Below are positions 1-13,300 of a DNA stretch of 64,000 bases, in pieces. The first letter of the stretch is position 1. Each line of letters starts with the position of its first letter. This DNA comes from Nageia nagi. Lineage: Eukaryota > Pinophyta. The stretch is from NCBI GenBank assembly GCA_050084985.1, contig JBITNC010000001.1:29636001-29700000 (forward strand), read 5' to 3'. Below the pieces are notes generated by a model. That model saw only the letters and a program-made list of their open reading frames with translations, searched no databases and was not told the DNA's origin. A program made the translations under genes and the position numbers.

Positions 1-3000
1 CCAACTTGAAACTTGTGATCCATTGTACAATGATCATGCCTTTCCTTATACTTAGCCTGACTCTTCTCCAATTATTCTTGCACCCTTTGATAAAATGAAT
101 TTTATCTCTCAATAAAATTCTTGGCTTGCTCCTTCTCATTATGAAGAATTCCATATTCATTACTAGAAAGAGCAAAAGCCATATTGAAAGGTGACTTTTG
201 CAAGTAACCAAAACATATCTCAAAAGGAGATTTACTAGTAGAAGAGTGCAAAGCTTGATTATATGCATTTTGTATATAACTAAAATGTTCATCCAAAGTC
301 TTAGGATGATTACCATAATAACCTCATAAAAGATGTACCACTATCTTCTTTACCACTTTAGTTTGCCCATCTATTTGTGGATGAAACATTGTGCTCCTCT
401 TTAACTTAATGTCCATCATTTCCCATAAATAAGTGCAAAATTTACCAAGAAACTTGGAATCCGTATTAGAAATCATGGAAGTTGTAAGACCAAAATGTAT
501 CCACACATAAGTAAATAAAACATTAACTTCTTCTTGGTCTATGATAGTCTTTTTACATGGCATCAAAATACACATTTTACTAACTCAATCCATAACCACA
601 TACAAATAATCATATCCAATCTTGTAAATAGGAAAACCTCCAAAAAAATATATGGAAATGCTTTCCCATGGTTATGTAAGAACCGATAATGGCATGTAGA
701 GGCCAAGATTCCTATTATTTGATTTTCTAACAGTGCATAACATACAACTTTGGATATATATAGATACATTTTCTTGCATTTTAGGCCAATAACAATATAT
801 TTGCAAATTATCATGATTTTTTCAAATACCAAAGTGTCTTGAAATATGAGAAGTGTGAGCTTCCCTAATAATATCATTCCTCTCACCATTAGGAATACAA
901 TTATTGCCTAAATGAAAAAGTAATCCATCATGCATGTGAAAGTCAATATTTCCATTTTCATTACCATGACTCAATATATGATAGATACTTTGAAAATTAG
1001 GATCATCATCATAGTGTTGTTTATAACCTTCATGTATCAAAGAACTATTTTGCAAGATTATACAAACTGCTACAATAGGAGGTCTAGACAACATATCAAC
1101 AATCTTATTTTGTGAACCCTTTTTATACTTAATCACCAAATGAAATTGTTGCAAAAATTCCATCTAACAAAAATGTCTTGATTGTTGCAATTTAGATTAT
1201 GATTGAAGATATTGTAAGGGTTGATGATCTGTATGTATTATTGTCTCTTTACCCATCAAATAATGTTTCCATTTTTTAACTCTTTCAACTAATGCAATTA
1301 ACTCTTTATCATAAGTGGGATAATTTCTTACCACACTATTAAATATCTCAGAGTGATAATAAACAAGATATTTATACTATGACAAAAATGCACCCATAGC
1401 ATAATCTCTTGCATCAATTTAAATTTTAAAATATTATTGAATATTAGGAAAAGAAAATATTGGAGCATTACTAATTTTTCTTTTAAGCAAATCAAAAGCA
1501 TATTTTTATTTTCCTCCCCACTCAAACCTATGATTCTTCCCTTTAATAACATGGAGTGGAGAATCCATAAAAGAAAAATTAGAAATAAACTTATGATGAT
1601 ATTACACAGCCCCAAGAAACCTCCTTATTTCTATCACATTAGTGGGTGTAGGCTACTACACAACAACCTCTACTTCGATAGGATCTATCTTCAATTGGCC
1701 TTCACCTACAATATGGCCTAAATAGATTAAGCTTTTCCTTACAAACTCACACTTAAAAATTTTAAAAAGACTTTAAATTCCCTTACTACTTCAAAGAATA
1801 TACAAATGTGCATAAAATGATCTTTCCAATCATTGCTATAAATAAGAATATCATCTATATATACAATAATAAAATAATCAAGAAAGAGTCTCAAAACCTC
1901 ATTCATCACTCTCATAAAAGTAGTAGGAGAATTGCATAAACCAAATGATAAAACCAACCACTCATAGAATCCTTATTTATTTTTGATAGCATTTTTCCAA
2001 ACATCCTCATATTTAAGTCACACTTGATGATAACCACTCCTTAAGTCAAGTTTTGTAAAAAGCTTAGCTTTTTGTAATTGGTCCATTAAATAATTAATGT
2101 AAGGTAATAAATAATGATTCTTTACTGTGATTTTGTTTAATTCCTTGTAATATACACACATACACCAAGTTCCATCTTTTTTTGGAATTATAACATTAGG
2201 AGAACCACATGGTAAAGTGCAAGGTCTAATTACTCCCTAATCTAACAATTCCTTGACTTATTTCTTAATTTCTTCACTTTTGATGATAGAATGTATATAT
2301 AAGGCAATATTAGGAAGTGTTACATCTTGATGCAATTGAATTTTATGTTGAATATCTCTTTTAGGTGGAAGTTATTTAGGTATTTGAAATAAATCCTCAA
2401 ATTCAGAAATTACCTCTTATACTTCTTCTTTTTAGTGAGCATCACATTCATCAAGAGCTTTAGTAATTTCCACTTCATTTTGAGATATCACCATTGCAAA
2501 TTCAAGCATTTTTCCTATATTAATAATTCTCTTTGCTTGTCCTATAGTAATTAAATAAATATATTTTGCCTTGTTTCGATGAGCATTAACCATATATTCA
2601 ATTCCATCCTTAATGAGTCTATATTTATTTTCCTTTCTATAGAACAAAGCATCTCTATCATATAGATAAGGACCTTGTAGCATAATTCCACAAATATCTA
2701 AAGGAACAACATCAAGTAATACTACATATATGAATTCTCTATTAATTCCAAACCTTAATTTGCATTGTTGAGTAACTTCTAGCTTGGACTTTTTATGAAC
2801 CCATCCCAATGGATATGGATTTGGATGTGGTTGCATAGTGAGTGCAAGTGATCTAACATATTCCTCTACAATCAAATTAGCTTGTGAACTAGGATCAATT
2901 AATATATCAATTCTAGTTTTCTTAGCTTGTACCTTCATATGAAAAAGTTCAATTCTTTTCTTTTCTACATAAGCATTATGTGTATCATGCAAGACCATAC

Positions 3001-3007
3001 ATGCCAT
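1..3007 (-). pseudogene. G1 pol remnant: protease, RT, RNase H, integrase
   Basis: Protease lies at 2432-3007, where the catalytic Asp-Thr-Gly of the family has become Asp-Pro-Ser (IDPSSQANLIVEEYV); the G2 copy keeps DTG. The reverse transcriptase core at 1739-1957 carries YIDD, preceded by a degraded fingers region (about 1960-2430). RNase H occupies roughly 1115-1735 and ends in the usual KYKKGSQNKIVDMLSRPP segment. The integrase zinc-binding part is at 822-1110. The integrase core (324-575) keeps FHPQIDGQT, and the region after the core (102-296) reads AYNQALHSSTSKSPFEICFG. The frame changes between blocks, and the Pro in the protease active site would inactivate it. Confidence 0.88.
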
Positions 3008-3094
3008 TTTCTCATCTACATCAGAACCATCTTCTACTTCTTTTTTAATAATGGCTACTTATTTCTTTTTTCTTTCCATTTAAGCTTAAGGCAT

Positions 3095-4074
3095 ATTTCA
3101 AGATGTAATTTCAAAAACTTAGCCTCTAAATGACCCTTTTTCTTACAATGAGTACATAGTTCATTAGATTTCTCTTTTTGAACTGTAAAAGTAGTTTTCC
3201 CTTTTTAATTCCCCTTTCCTTTATCTTTTTTAGAATTATTTTTAGAAGCATTTTTTTTGTTTCCATCCCTTACAATTTTTATCCTTTCTTCTAAGTGTGT
3301 ATCTTGAATACAAACATTATCCAATTCAGTTGGATTAAACATAAAAAATGTATGCTTCATATAATTTTGCAAACCACCAATATAGTTAAAAAGAATATCT
3401 TGGGAATTAAGATGAATAACTAGCATTATAGCTCTTTTTCAAAACTCCATAGTGTACTCTTGCATAATTTATCCTTTGCCATGAAGAAAATTTTGTTATT
3501 CTATAACTACCTTTTGTCAATAACCCAATGGATAAAATTGATCTCTTAGCATTTGTACAAAATGATCCCAAGTAGGAATGGAAGCCTTTCATGATTCTTT
3601 CTCTCTTTGATGTCTTTCCCACCAAATAAGTGTTGTGCCACCCATTTTAATGGTTGCTAATTGAATTTTATCCTCATCATTTACAATATGTTGTATTATA
3701 CAATATAATTTATTTTTTTATATCTAATAATCTAACTTCTCAGTATTTACTTCACCACTAAACATTGGTAAACCAAATTTAACTTCTAATTTGAAAAGAG
3801 AACTTTTAAAAGGACTTTCTTATCTCTCATTGTTACCTTCACGTAATTCACCTCCAATTTTCTTTAATTATTATTCTTGAAAATATTGAAATTGTAGATA
3901 TATTTTCTAAAACATTATTGTGAGATCTATAAGTTGCTTTTCGAAATTAGCTCCATCTTCACTGGTCATGGATGCAGGCTCTCTTTTCTTCTTCAACCAA
4001 ATCTTGGAATCAATTTTAGGATCTCCTTCCACAATATCCACTTCTTTTTTCTTTCTCTTTAATTTGGTATTCAT
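3095..4074 (-). pseudogene. G1 gag remnant with damaged zinc knuckle
   Basis: The likely gag start is the ATG at 4072-4074, opening with MNTKLKRKKKEVDIVEGDP. An in-frame stop follows after about 55 codons and the frame is then lost. Two further fragments lie at 3407-3625 and 3205-3426. The CCHC knuckle near 3125-3170 reads CTHCKKKGHLEAKF: the last Cys is Phe, so zinc binding should be lost. The same knuckle is intact in G2. Confidence 0.75.
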
Positions 4075-4694
4075 GTAAGAATAATTCTAAAACATCCAAC
4101 AATAAACTAGTAAAAACACAGGTTAAATCCCAAGTAAATAACTACTATTATATAAAACTTTATCCATAATTTAAAGGACTAAATTTAAATTTTAATCCTT
4201 CTTATCATATGGTCTCTCCCCTTTTGATTGCTTCCCTATTTTCAAGCTATCGTTAGCTCCACATGGGTAAGGTGGTAGCTTTGATAGGGGACAAGAACTC
4301 CACATCACCTAGTCCTGCATCAACTAGCTTGAATATTCCAACACAATGGCTCAATTGCATTGATTCCTTCCACGTTAACACTCCACTTGGCATCACATGG
4401 GACTTCACATATTTTTAAGTTCAATGGTTAATAATGGGTAGGTGTTGTTGGTGGAATCCACCCCACTTTTAAAACTCTCCATGAGATGGGATACAAGGTG
4501 GGCTCCACACTATTACAAGGTGGACCCCCTTCAAATATGCATGTTGCCTATTTGGGCTTTTTAATGCCACCCCTTTTGATATTTTAAATATTTTTTCAAA
4601 ATAATTGATTCTAATTTGAATTTTTACTTTTGTATTAAATTAAAAATACATAAACTTTGGAATTCAATATCAAGAGGATCAAAATTTTAGATCA
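4075..4694 (-). repeat. Probable LTR and leader between G1 and G2
   Basis: This stretch separates the gag start of G1 from the pol end of G2 and has no coding similarity. On the minus strand the G2 pol tail is followed by a purine run, AATGGGGAAGAA (4695-4706), typical of a polypurine tract, and then TGATC, which could be the first base of a 3' LTR at 4694. The same LTR would serve as the 5' LTR of G1. No second copy is visible in the window, and no clear primer-binding site was found before the G1 gag, so the boundaries are provisional. Confidence 0.4.
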
Positions 4695-4744
4695 TTCTTC
4701 CCCATTGAGAGAGAGCGTTTTACCCCAAAAGCATTTTAGATGTC

Positions 4745-7121
4745 AAAATGAAGTGAGGGTAAAGCTCCCTTACCCTATCAACTATACACCTCTTATCCTT
4801 ATGTGGGTGTTGGCCCTTCACACTAATATGTCACACCTCTTATTCACCAATACAATTTGATATTTTCTCCTTTTCCAATACTACATCCTCAAGAAGAAAA
4901 CTAATGTTCTCAAGGGATAAATCATTAAATTTTGTTAACATAATTCCTACATATTTTGTAACCAAATATAGTTTGTACAACTTCAAATTCTCAACATTCA
5001 TAATAGAATAAATCTATATATAAGGTGAAGGTCTAACTAAAATGCATTATTACCAACTTGTGCAATTATAGTGAATGGGCCATACCTTTTCAATTTCAAC
5101 TTCTTCCTCTTACCATGTTGTCTCTCCTTGCTAAGATGAAGCCATACCTTATCCCCAACTTGAAACTTGTGATCCACTTTATGATGATCATGCCTCTCCT
5201 TGTACTTGTCTTGAATATTCTCCACCTATTCTTGTACCTTTTGATGAATCAACTTTATCCTCTTAATAAAATTCTTAGCTTGCACCTCCTCATTATGAAG
5301 AATTGCATCTCCATTACTAGATGAAGCAAAAGCCATATCAAAATGCGACTTTGGCAAGTAACAAAAACATGTCTCAAAAGAAGATTTATTAGTAGAGGAG
5401 TGTAAAGCCTGATTATATGCATGTTGTATATAAATCAAATGTCCATCCCAAGTATTAGTATTCTTACCAAAATAACCTCATAAAATATGTACCATTTTCA
5501 TGTTTACCACTTCAATTTTCCCATTTGTTTATGGATGAAAAGTTGTGCTCCTCTCTAACTTAATGTCCATCCTTTCCCATAAAGAAGTCCAAAATTCACC
5601 AAGAAACCTAGAATCTCTCTAAGAAAAAATAGAAGTAGGAATACCAAACTGTATCCACACATAAGTAAATAAAATATTAACTTCTTCTTGGTCTTTGACT
5701 ACCTTTTTACATAGCATTAGAATACACATTTTACTAAATTGATCTACTACCACATACAAATAATCATATCCTCTCTTAGAAATAGACAAAATCCATGGAA
5801 ATGCTTTCCATGGTCATGTAGAAACTAACAATGGCATGTAGAGGCCAATATTCATGTTATTTAGTTTACTAACACTACAAAACATACAACCCCTTATATA
5901 CATCAATACATTTTCTTGCATTTTATGCCAATAACAATATCTTTGCAAATTAGCAAGAGTTTTTCAAATATCAAAGTGTCCTAAAATGTGAGAAGTGTGA
6001 GCTTCCCTAATAAGATAATTCCCCTCACCGTTAGGAATACAAAGCTTTCATAAATGCAAAAATAATCCATCATGCATGTGAAAGTTAATATTTTCATTTT
6101 CATTACCATGACTCAATCTATGATAGATACTTTGAAAATTAGGATCATCATCATATTGTTATTTATAACCTTCATGCATCAAAGAACTAATTTTTAGGAT
6201 TATACGAATTGCTACAATAGTAGGTCTAGACAACATATGAACAATCTTATTTTGTGAACCATTTTTATACTTAATCACCAAATGAAATAGTTGCAAAAAT
6301 TCCATCCAATGGAAATGTCTTGATTGTTGCAATTTAGATTATGATTGAAGATACTTTAAGGGTTTATGATTTGTATGTATTATTGTTGCTTTAACCACTA
6401 AATAATATTTCCATTTTTGAACACTTTGAACTAATGCAAATAACTCTTTATCATAAGTGGGATAGTTTCTTACCGTACTATTAAACATCTCATAGTGATA
6501 ACAAACCAAATGTCTATCCTATAATAAAATTGCACCCATATCATAATCACTTGCATTGGTTTCAATTTTAAAAGATTGTTGAAGATAAGAAAAAGCAAGT
6601 ACTAGAGCATTACTTATTTTTCTTTTAAGAAAATTAAAAACATATTGTTATTTTCCTCCCTACTGAAACTCATTATTCTTTCCCATAATAGCATGGAGGG
6701 GAGAAGCCATAAAAGAAAATTTAACAATAAACTTGCAAAGATATTGCACAACCATAAGAAAATTCCTTGTTTGTATCACATGAGTGGGTGTAGACCATTG
6801 CACAACACCCTCTATTTTGGTAGAATCTATCTTCAATTGGCCTTCACCTATAATGTGGCCTAGATAGATTAAGTTTTTCCTGACAAAATTAAACTTAGAC
6901 ATTTTCAAAAAGAGTTTAGATTCCTTTAATAATTTGAACACTTTACAAATTTGCATCGAATCATCTTTCCAATCATTTATGTAAATAATAATTTCATGTT
7001 GAATATCTCTTTTAGGTGGAAGTTTTGTAGGTATTTGAAATAAATTTTTAAATTCAAAAATTACCTCTTTAACTTCTTTGTAGTGAGGATCACAATCATC
7101 AAGAGCTTTAATAATTTCCAT
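4745..7121 (-). pseudogene. G2 pol remnant: deleted RT, RNase H, integrase and tail
   Basis: The ORF at 6660-7121 joins the N-terminal lead-in of reverse transcriptase (KLPPKRDIQHE) directly to the part after the catalytic centre (NDWKDDSMQICK), so the fingers and palm with the YIDD motif are missing, yet the frame stays open for 153 codons. RNase H follows at about 6300-6660 and the integrase zinc-binding segment at about 6000-6250. The integrase core is at 5470-5760, and the region after it (5226-5438) reads AYNQALHSSTNKSSFETC. The linker at 5037-5225 contains FQVGDKVWLHLSKER and RYGPFTIIAQVGNNAF. A tail to about 4745 ends in RELYPHF, just before the putative polypurine tract. Confidence 0.87.
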
Positions 7122-8603
7122 TTCATTTTGGATCTAACCATTGCAAGTGCAAACATTTTTCGTACATTAATAAGTCTCTTTGCTTGTCCTATAGTAATCA
7201 AAGAAATATTTTTTGCCTTCTTTCGATAAGAATTAATCATATATTCAGTTCCATCCTTAATGATTTTATATTTATTTTCCTTTCTATATAACAAAGCATC
7301 TTTATCATATAGATAAAGACTTCCTAGCACAATTCCACAAATGTCCAAAGGAGCAACATCAAGTAACACTTCATTTATGAATTCCCTATTAATTCCAAAC
7401 CTCAATTTTCATTGTTGGGTAACTTCTAACTTGGACATTTTATGAACCCATTCCAATGGATATGGATTTGGATATGGCTGCATAGTGAGTGAAAGTGATC
7501 TAACATATTCCTCTACAATCAAATTAGCTTGTGAACCAGTATCAATTCTAGTTTTCATAACTTGTACCTTCATATGAAAAAGTTCAATTTGTTTCTTTTC
7601 CACATAAGCATTATGTGTATCATGTAAGACCATACATACCATTTTATCATCTACATTAGAACCATATTCTACTTCTTTTGTAATAGTGGCTACTTGTTTC
7701 TTTTTTTCTTTCCATTTAGGCTTAGGGTGTTGGTTAGGAAGTAATTTCCAACACTTAGCATCTAAATGACCCTCTTTCTTACAATGAGTACATAGTTCTT
7801 TAGATTTCTCTTTTTGAACCATAGAAGTACTTTTCCCTTTTTATTTCCCCTTTCCTTTATCTTTTTCAAAATTATTTTTAGAAGCATTTTTTTTATTTCC
7901 ATCACTTACAAATTTTCCCTTTGTTCTAAGTGTGTATCTTGAACATAAACATTATCCAATTTAGTTGGATTAAATATCAACAATGTATGCTTTAAAAAAT
8001 TGTGCAAACCATCAATATACTTAAAAAAATAATTTTAAATTAAGATGAATACTAGCATTGTGCTCTTTTTTGAAACTCCATAGTGTACTCTTGCATACTT
8101 TGTCCTTTTCCTTGATGGAAACTTTTCCATTCCATAACTACCTTTTTTTCAATAGGCCAATGGGTAAAAATTTATCTCTTACCATTTGCACAAAAGATCC
8201 CAAAGGGGAGCAATGTAAGCCTTAAGTCATTCTTTCTCACTTTGAAATGGATTTTCCCCCCAAATAAGTGTTGTACCATCCATTTTAATGGTTTCTAATT
8301 GAATTTTAACCTCATCATTTATAAAATGTTGTATTAAACAATATACTTCCCAATTTTTTATATCTAATAAAAAAAATTTCTTAGCATTTACTTTACCAAT
8401 AAACATTGACAAATAAAATTTAAATTCTAATTTCAAAGGAGAACTTTTAAAAAAGGGCTTTATTATCTCTCATTGTTACCTTTTCTTTATTTATGTCTAA
8501 TTTTATTTAATTGTTGTTCTTAAAAAAATTGAAATTGTTTTGAGATATTTTTTGAAACATTAAATTTTGAGAATTTTCATGTTTTCTTTTCAACATTAGC
8601 TCC
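7061..8603 (-). pseudogene. G2 gag-protease remnant with intact zinc knuckle
   Basis: The open segment 7409-7822 starts just before an intact CCHC knuckle (CTHCKKEGHLDAKC) and continues in frame into the aspartic protease, with the catalytic triplet in IDTGSQANL. The protease continues in another frame at 7061-7405 (DVAPLDICGIVLGSLYLYD). Gag proper (about 7850-8603) is fragmented. It stops at the N gap, about 120 bp short of where the G1 gag begins. Gag and protease therefore look fused in the parent family, and G2 keeps key residues that G1 has lost. Confidence 0.82.
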
Positions 8604-8703
8604 NNNNNNNNNNNNNNNNNNNNNNNNNNNNNNNNNNNNNNNNNNNNNNNNNNNNNNNNNNNNNNNNNNNNNNNNNNNNNNNNNNNNNNNNNNNNNNNNN
8701 NNN
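8604..8703. other. Assembly gap of 100 N
   Basis: Exactly 100 undetermined bases, the usual placeholder for a gap of unknown size. It falls inside the gag of G2, where a 5' LTR would be expected next, so a collapsed or unassembled LTR is a likely cause. Confidence 0.99.
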
Positions 8704-10324
8704 TTCTACCACAAGCCAAAAACTTGTCTCCATCTTTCTTGGAGCTATAAATATGCCTCAATGACCTGAGATTGGGTTAGTTCCTTTTTTATGCCGCATA
8801 TGCCTATCTATTTTTCTTGGCAAAATGCATTATTAGGCAACTCTTTTACCCCCACTCTCCCTTTATGAGAAGTTTGGCAAGCATTTAAAGTCAACATTTT
8901 GTTTCATATATTGAAAGGCTAGAAACCAAATTATTTTAAAAAATATTGAGCCTTTTGCTAATTTTTCTTTCGTAGCTAAACTTGAGATTTCTATGATGTA
9001 TGCTTACAAATCTATGATCAAGCTAAGAAGTTGAAACTTAATGTGGAGCATCTCATATCCCTCTTGGTGTATTGGCGAAATGCTTCATGTTTCGTTAGTA
9101 GGGTGCCACTAGATAGTACATTGCAAGATCGCTCTCACTCTTGCTCTTATTGGCATCCTCCACCATGTGAGCAAAGCAATCTGTATGAGTGCCATTGATC
9201 TCAGCCTCCTCCTGGTCAATGCCAATACAATGACTAAGGTGCTAGTTCCTCAAGACAAGTTGATGCATGGAATCTGCCAACCCCACCTACTAGCACCACC
9301 ATTGGGTGGGATACTCATGGCCTTAATGGCGATCCTGTGGTTGGCTAAGGAGTTAATGATGTGTAGGTGGCACATTCACAATCTGGATGGTCTCACCCAT
9401 CTTCTCCCATACACAAGGAAGTTGGGTAGTGCGTGGAGAATAATGATGATAACAATATCAATTTCGTGCCAGTGCCAATGATGGTTGGGACCAACCTATA
9501 CCCAACAACCAATGGCAACACATGGTGGACAACAAGGATCTTGGGCTAGATATACATAGGATGTGATTTAATTATAGTTAATGCATATTGATTGGATATT
9601 TTTGATGTAATGATTGTTGACCCATTTTACGAAATATATTTTTAGTTCTAAAATATCCCACCCGTAAATAAAATGATATGATCTCAAAGTGTTTTATTAC
9701 CATCTACCCACTTTTTATATGTTAAAACATTAATTTAATATAAATAACCTTTTTCATTAAAACATAGTTATTATTTCAATAATTTATTAATTAATTAGTA
9801 ACATACAAACATTAACTCTCATGATTGATAAGCTACGAATCTACTTCAAAGTGATTTGCTAAAAAAACCTTCAAATTATTGGGAACCTTGTCGAATGAAC
9901 ACTACGCTTATATGGTGGTTCTCAAGCTTGTCTCAATGTCAATTGGAGCGGTAATCGGTGCATCTTCAAGGGCATCCACTAGCGCTTGAAAAGAGATCAA
10001 CTATATGGCCTTTGTCTTTTTAAACCCTTATTCCAAAAAGGAAACAGAACTATGAAAGCTAGGTATATGATTGTTATGGTTAGATGATCTAGAGGTTTGA
10101 TTACAACCACTGTGGCAGGACTTTTCAAAGGAAACCTTTGTTGGGAATTCTCATTACATAGTGAGTTCATATGCATATCCATACTATTTCATAGTACAAC
10201 AATACTTCCTTTCTTAATTTGGTTTTGTACAAACCTTACATATTATAAAAATCTGTAATACTGCAATATTATTAAAAAAAATGTTATTGCCATGGTGGCC
10301 ATCAGTATCAGCTTATGGAGACCT
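8704..10324. other. Intergenic stretch downstream of the transporter gene
   Basis: No gene is recognised. A plus-strand open frame of 104 codons at 9167-9481 lies in a patch richer in G+C than its surroundings; its translation resembles nothing I know and may be a decayed element. The last 100-150 bases before 10325 should hold the 3' untranslated region of the minus-strand transporter. The AT-rich part 9600-9840 shows nothing. Confidence 0.5.
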
Positions 10325-13300
10325 CTACAATGAAGAATCCCCTCTTTCGCCACCATTAACCTCCATGATCTTCTTAAATGTATATTTCTTGGCAACATAT
10401 ACATAACAACCTAAATTGATAACACTAAGACCAGCCAAAAGCCAATAGAAATAGTCCAACTTACACCTATTAACATTGTTCTGAAACCACCCATGACCAT
10501 CTCCTCCCCTGCTGCTAATTCTATCAACAATGGTGATCAACAAACTGCTTAGAAAACTCGCAACACCTGTGGCGCTCAAATAGAAGGCAATCCCCAAGCT
10601 TCGCATATTATCAGGGACCTGATCATAAAAGTATTCCTGCAATCCTACTAGAGTAAACACATCTGCAATACCAACAAGAACATATTGGGGTACCAACCAA
10701 AAAACACTTAGGGGGATGGTACCTTTAGGTGTGTCAAGCAAGCCATGATCCTGGGCAGTATTGATCCTTTTGGTTTCAACTAAAGCTGCACTAACCATGG
10801 AGAGTATGGAGAAGAACATGCCAATCCCAATTCTTTGGAGGATGGTAACTCCTCTTTCATTGCCTGTGAACTTTTTGGTTATGGGTACAATGAGGATGTC
10901 ATATACGGATATGAAGATGAGGACTGCAATAATGGAAAATGCAAGGAGTGAGGCTGGTGGGATGTTAAAGTGAGGTCCCATTCTTCTGTCCATGGTGCTG
11001 CCCTGTTTTACAAAGAAGGTGGTAGTTTGTGCTATGGTGATTCCGAAGATTAGGCAAGAGAGCCAAATGGGGACCATTCGTAGTATGAGCTTGGTTTCCT
11101 CCACTTGAGTCACTGTGCAAAGCTTCCATGCACTGAGTTGGGTGCTTGCTGGGTCAGAGGTTTCATCCACGATGGCTGCCTTGTCCAAACACCTGAATAG
11201 AACACAAGTAAAAAGACATGTTAAATTTTGAATTCAATAGAGTAGCAATCATAGTTAGAAGATAAAAGGAGAGATCAAATTCTGAGTTCAATGTTCACAA
11301 TAATTCATGGTAGAAATGACACTATAGTTATAGTTCATCCTAGTGAATTCATATACAGCATAAGTGATCCATAACCTAAAAAAAATAACAGATTTATTTT
11401 AAACTTTTGGGTTCACATAGTTCAAAATACATGGTGGCAAAGCTCATCCAAGTGGATTTGCCTACAACATAATAGATCTTTCAACAAAATTATGAAAAGT
11501 AATATTGGCTGGGTTTATTTGCCAAAAACGCCGTGTGTTCATCCATTAAGCATCATATAATCGGCATTGCAGACAAGTAGAAGCCTTCTAATAACAAAGC
11601 ATATTTCTTATATAACCTCCCATAATGGTCAGTTGAATGGATCAACACAGGTAACTGAATTAGTAGTTGAGCATCCAATGTATCTACAACTATAAGATTA
11701 CGCTACCTTAATTCACAAGTGACAAAAGCAAATGTGAAGAACATCAGCTATGTTGTGATGTTGGATGTCTCGACTCAATTGTTGTGACCATTCCAAATGT
11801 CTTTTCAAGACAACTCGCTGCATCTACTATTGCATTTGTCAGTGCTAGTTGTGCAATGTTACCCACAGTGACAAATACATGGTAGTTTATTAGTCATAAT
11901 AGTGGTCTTGCTTACAAAATCATATATCTTTCAACAAATTTATGACGGGTTACATGGGAAATAGTTATATCTCAAGTATGTTCTGTTCATCGAATTAGTG
12001 TCATATGTCCCAATATCAAAACCTTGAGGCCATTGTGTAACAAACATCATGCCAAAATTATTAGAAAAATAGAGGATTAAAAATTACTTACTCAAAGGTA
12101 TCTGTGTGTGACAGCAGTCTGTGTCCTGATTTGATGGAATCTGCATCCCACTTCTCATAAAGCAAGCCCACATCTGACAGCAGACTTTTATCTCTGTTCC
12201 TTACAGCCACAACAATGACCTGTACTATAGAAGTCAGAGGGCTTCCTCGAGGAACCTTGTTTCTGTAAAATGGGGTCCCATACAAAAACACACCAATTGC
12301 TATAACCATTGCAATTGTGGGGATTCCAAAGCCAATTCCCCAACTTACGTTATCTTGAACATATACAACAACTGTGACAGCCAATAAGGTACCACTACAA
12401 AGTCCAAAATACCACCAATTGAAAAATGATGTCTTCTTGAGCTTCTCATCTTTATCTTCCTCATTGAACTGGTCTGCACCGAATGATTGCAGAGAAGGCT
12501 TGTGGCCACCTGTGCCTATTGCTATTAAATACAAAGCCAGGAAGAAAACACCCATCTGCCCTGAAGTTGCGTTGTTGCAGACTCCTTCGCATTTTGGAGG
12601 CCTTAGAGATGGGATGGACACTGCGAGCGTTACTAGAATCAATCCCTGAAATATCAATTTGCACAATAATGCGATTAGTCATGGATCCGATGGCAAATGC
12701 TCAGAGTGAAAGGGTTGGAACTGTTACAGGTATGTTGGCAAATGCCCTTTATCAAAAGAATTGGCCTCAAAATCTCACCAGAATATAAATTATTGAAGAG
12801 GCCAGGACCATCCAATAGCGAGCACAATATGCATCTGCTATGAAGCCTCCTATTAGTGGCATAATTGTTGTGACCCCCACCCAGTAGTTGACATTTTTGG
12901 CAGCAGTTTCAACCCCTTCGTGCAAAATTGTGGTCAGGTAAATGATCAAATTGGAGGCAATCCCATAATATGTAAGTCTCTCACTGAATTCAAGAACTGC
13001 AAAATTCAACAATGTCAACAGAATTCAACCGTCAACGTTGCTTGAAGGGCCTAACTCGATAATATGATTCTCCTCTTACATTGATTAATGAGAAATGTAT
13101 TAGATAAACTCATAAACCTATAACGATATTTGTATTTTCAAGCTGATTTATGAATTTATAAATCAAGCTAATCAAAATTTATTATGAATCTTAATTTTGT
13201 TAAAAACAATCATTTAAATACATTTTTGAACAAATTTTGATGTGTCCTACAAACCATTATTCTGATGAATTGCTTCGAAAACCAAATGCATAGAAATTTA

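Larger units (their letters stand above)
1..4074 (-). mobile_element. Ty3/gypsy element G1 (internal region, cut by window edge)
   Basis: This is a decayed Ty3/gypsy internal region read right to left: gag, zinc knuckle, protease, reverse transcriptase, RNase H, integrase. Its integrase end runs off the window at base 1. It is collinear with G2 (5156-8603), a second copy of the same family in the same orientation. G1 keeps about 492 bp of reverse transcriptase that G2 has lost. Stops and frameshifts break every domain, so it is a dead copy. The integrase linker style (VGDKVWLHLSKER, seen in G2) resembles plant chromoviruses; that lineage call is an inference. Confidence 0.9.
4745..8603 (-). 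mobile_element. Ty3/gypsy element G2 (internal region, RT-deleted)
   Basis: This is a second copy of the G1 family in the same orientation, read right to left: gag, protease, truncated reverse transcriptase, RNase H, integrase and a C-terminal tail. Its gag runs directly into the assembly gap at 8604, so its 5' end and 5' LTR cannot be seen. Relative to G1 it lacks about 492 bp of reverse transcriptase at 6985-6995. Stops break the other domains. Confidence 0.9.

Noticed and set aside
9167-9481. 104-codon plus-strand open frame as a gene
   Set aside because: No recognised domain, no supporting splice or start context; kept only as part of the intergenic description.
12374-12788. Plus-strand open frames over the transporter exons
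   Set aside because: They are antisense shadows of well-supported NPF exons and have no recognisable protein features.
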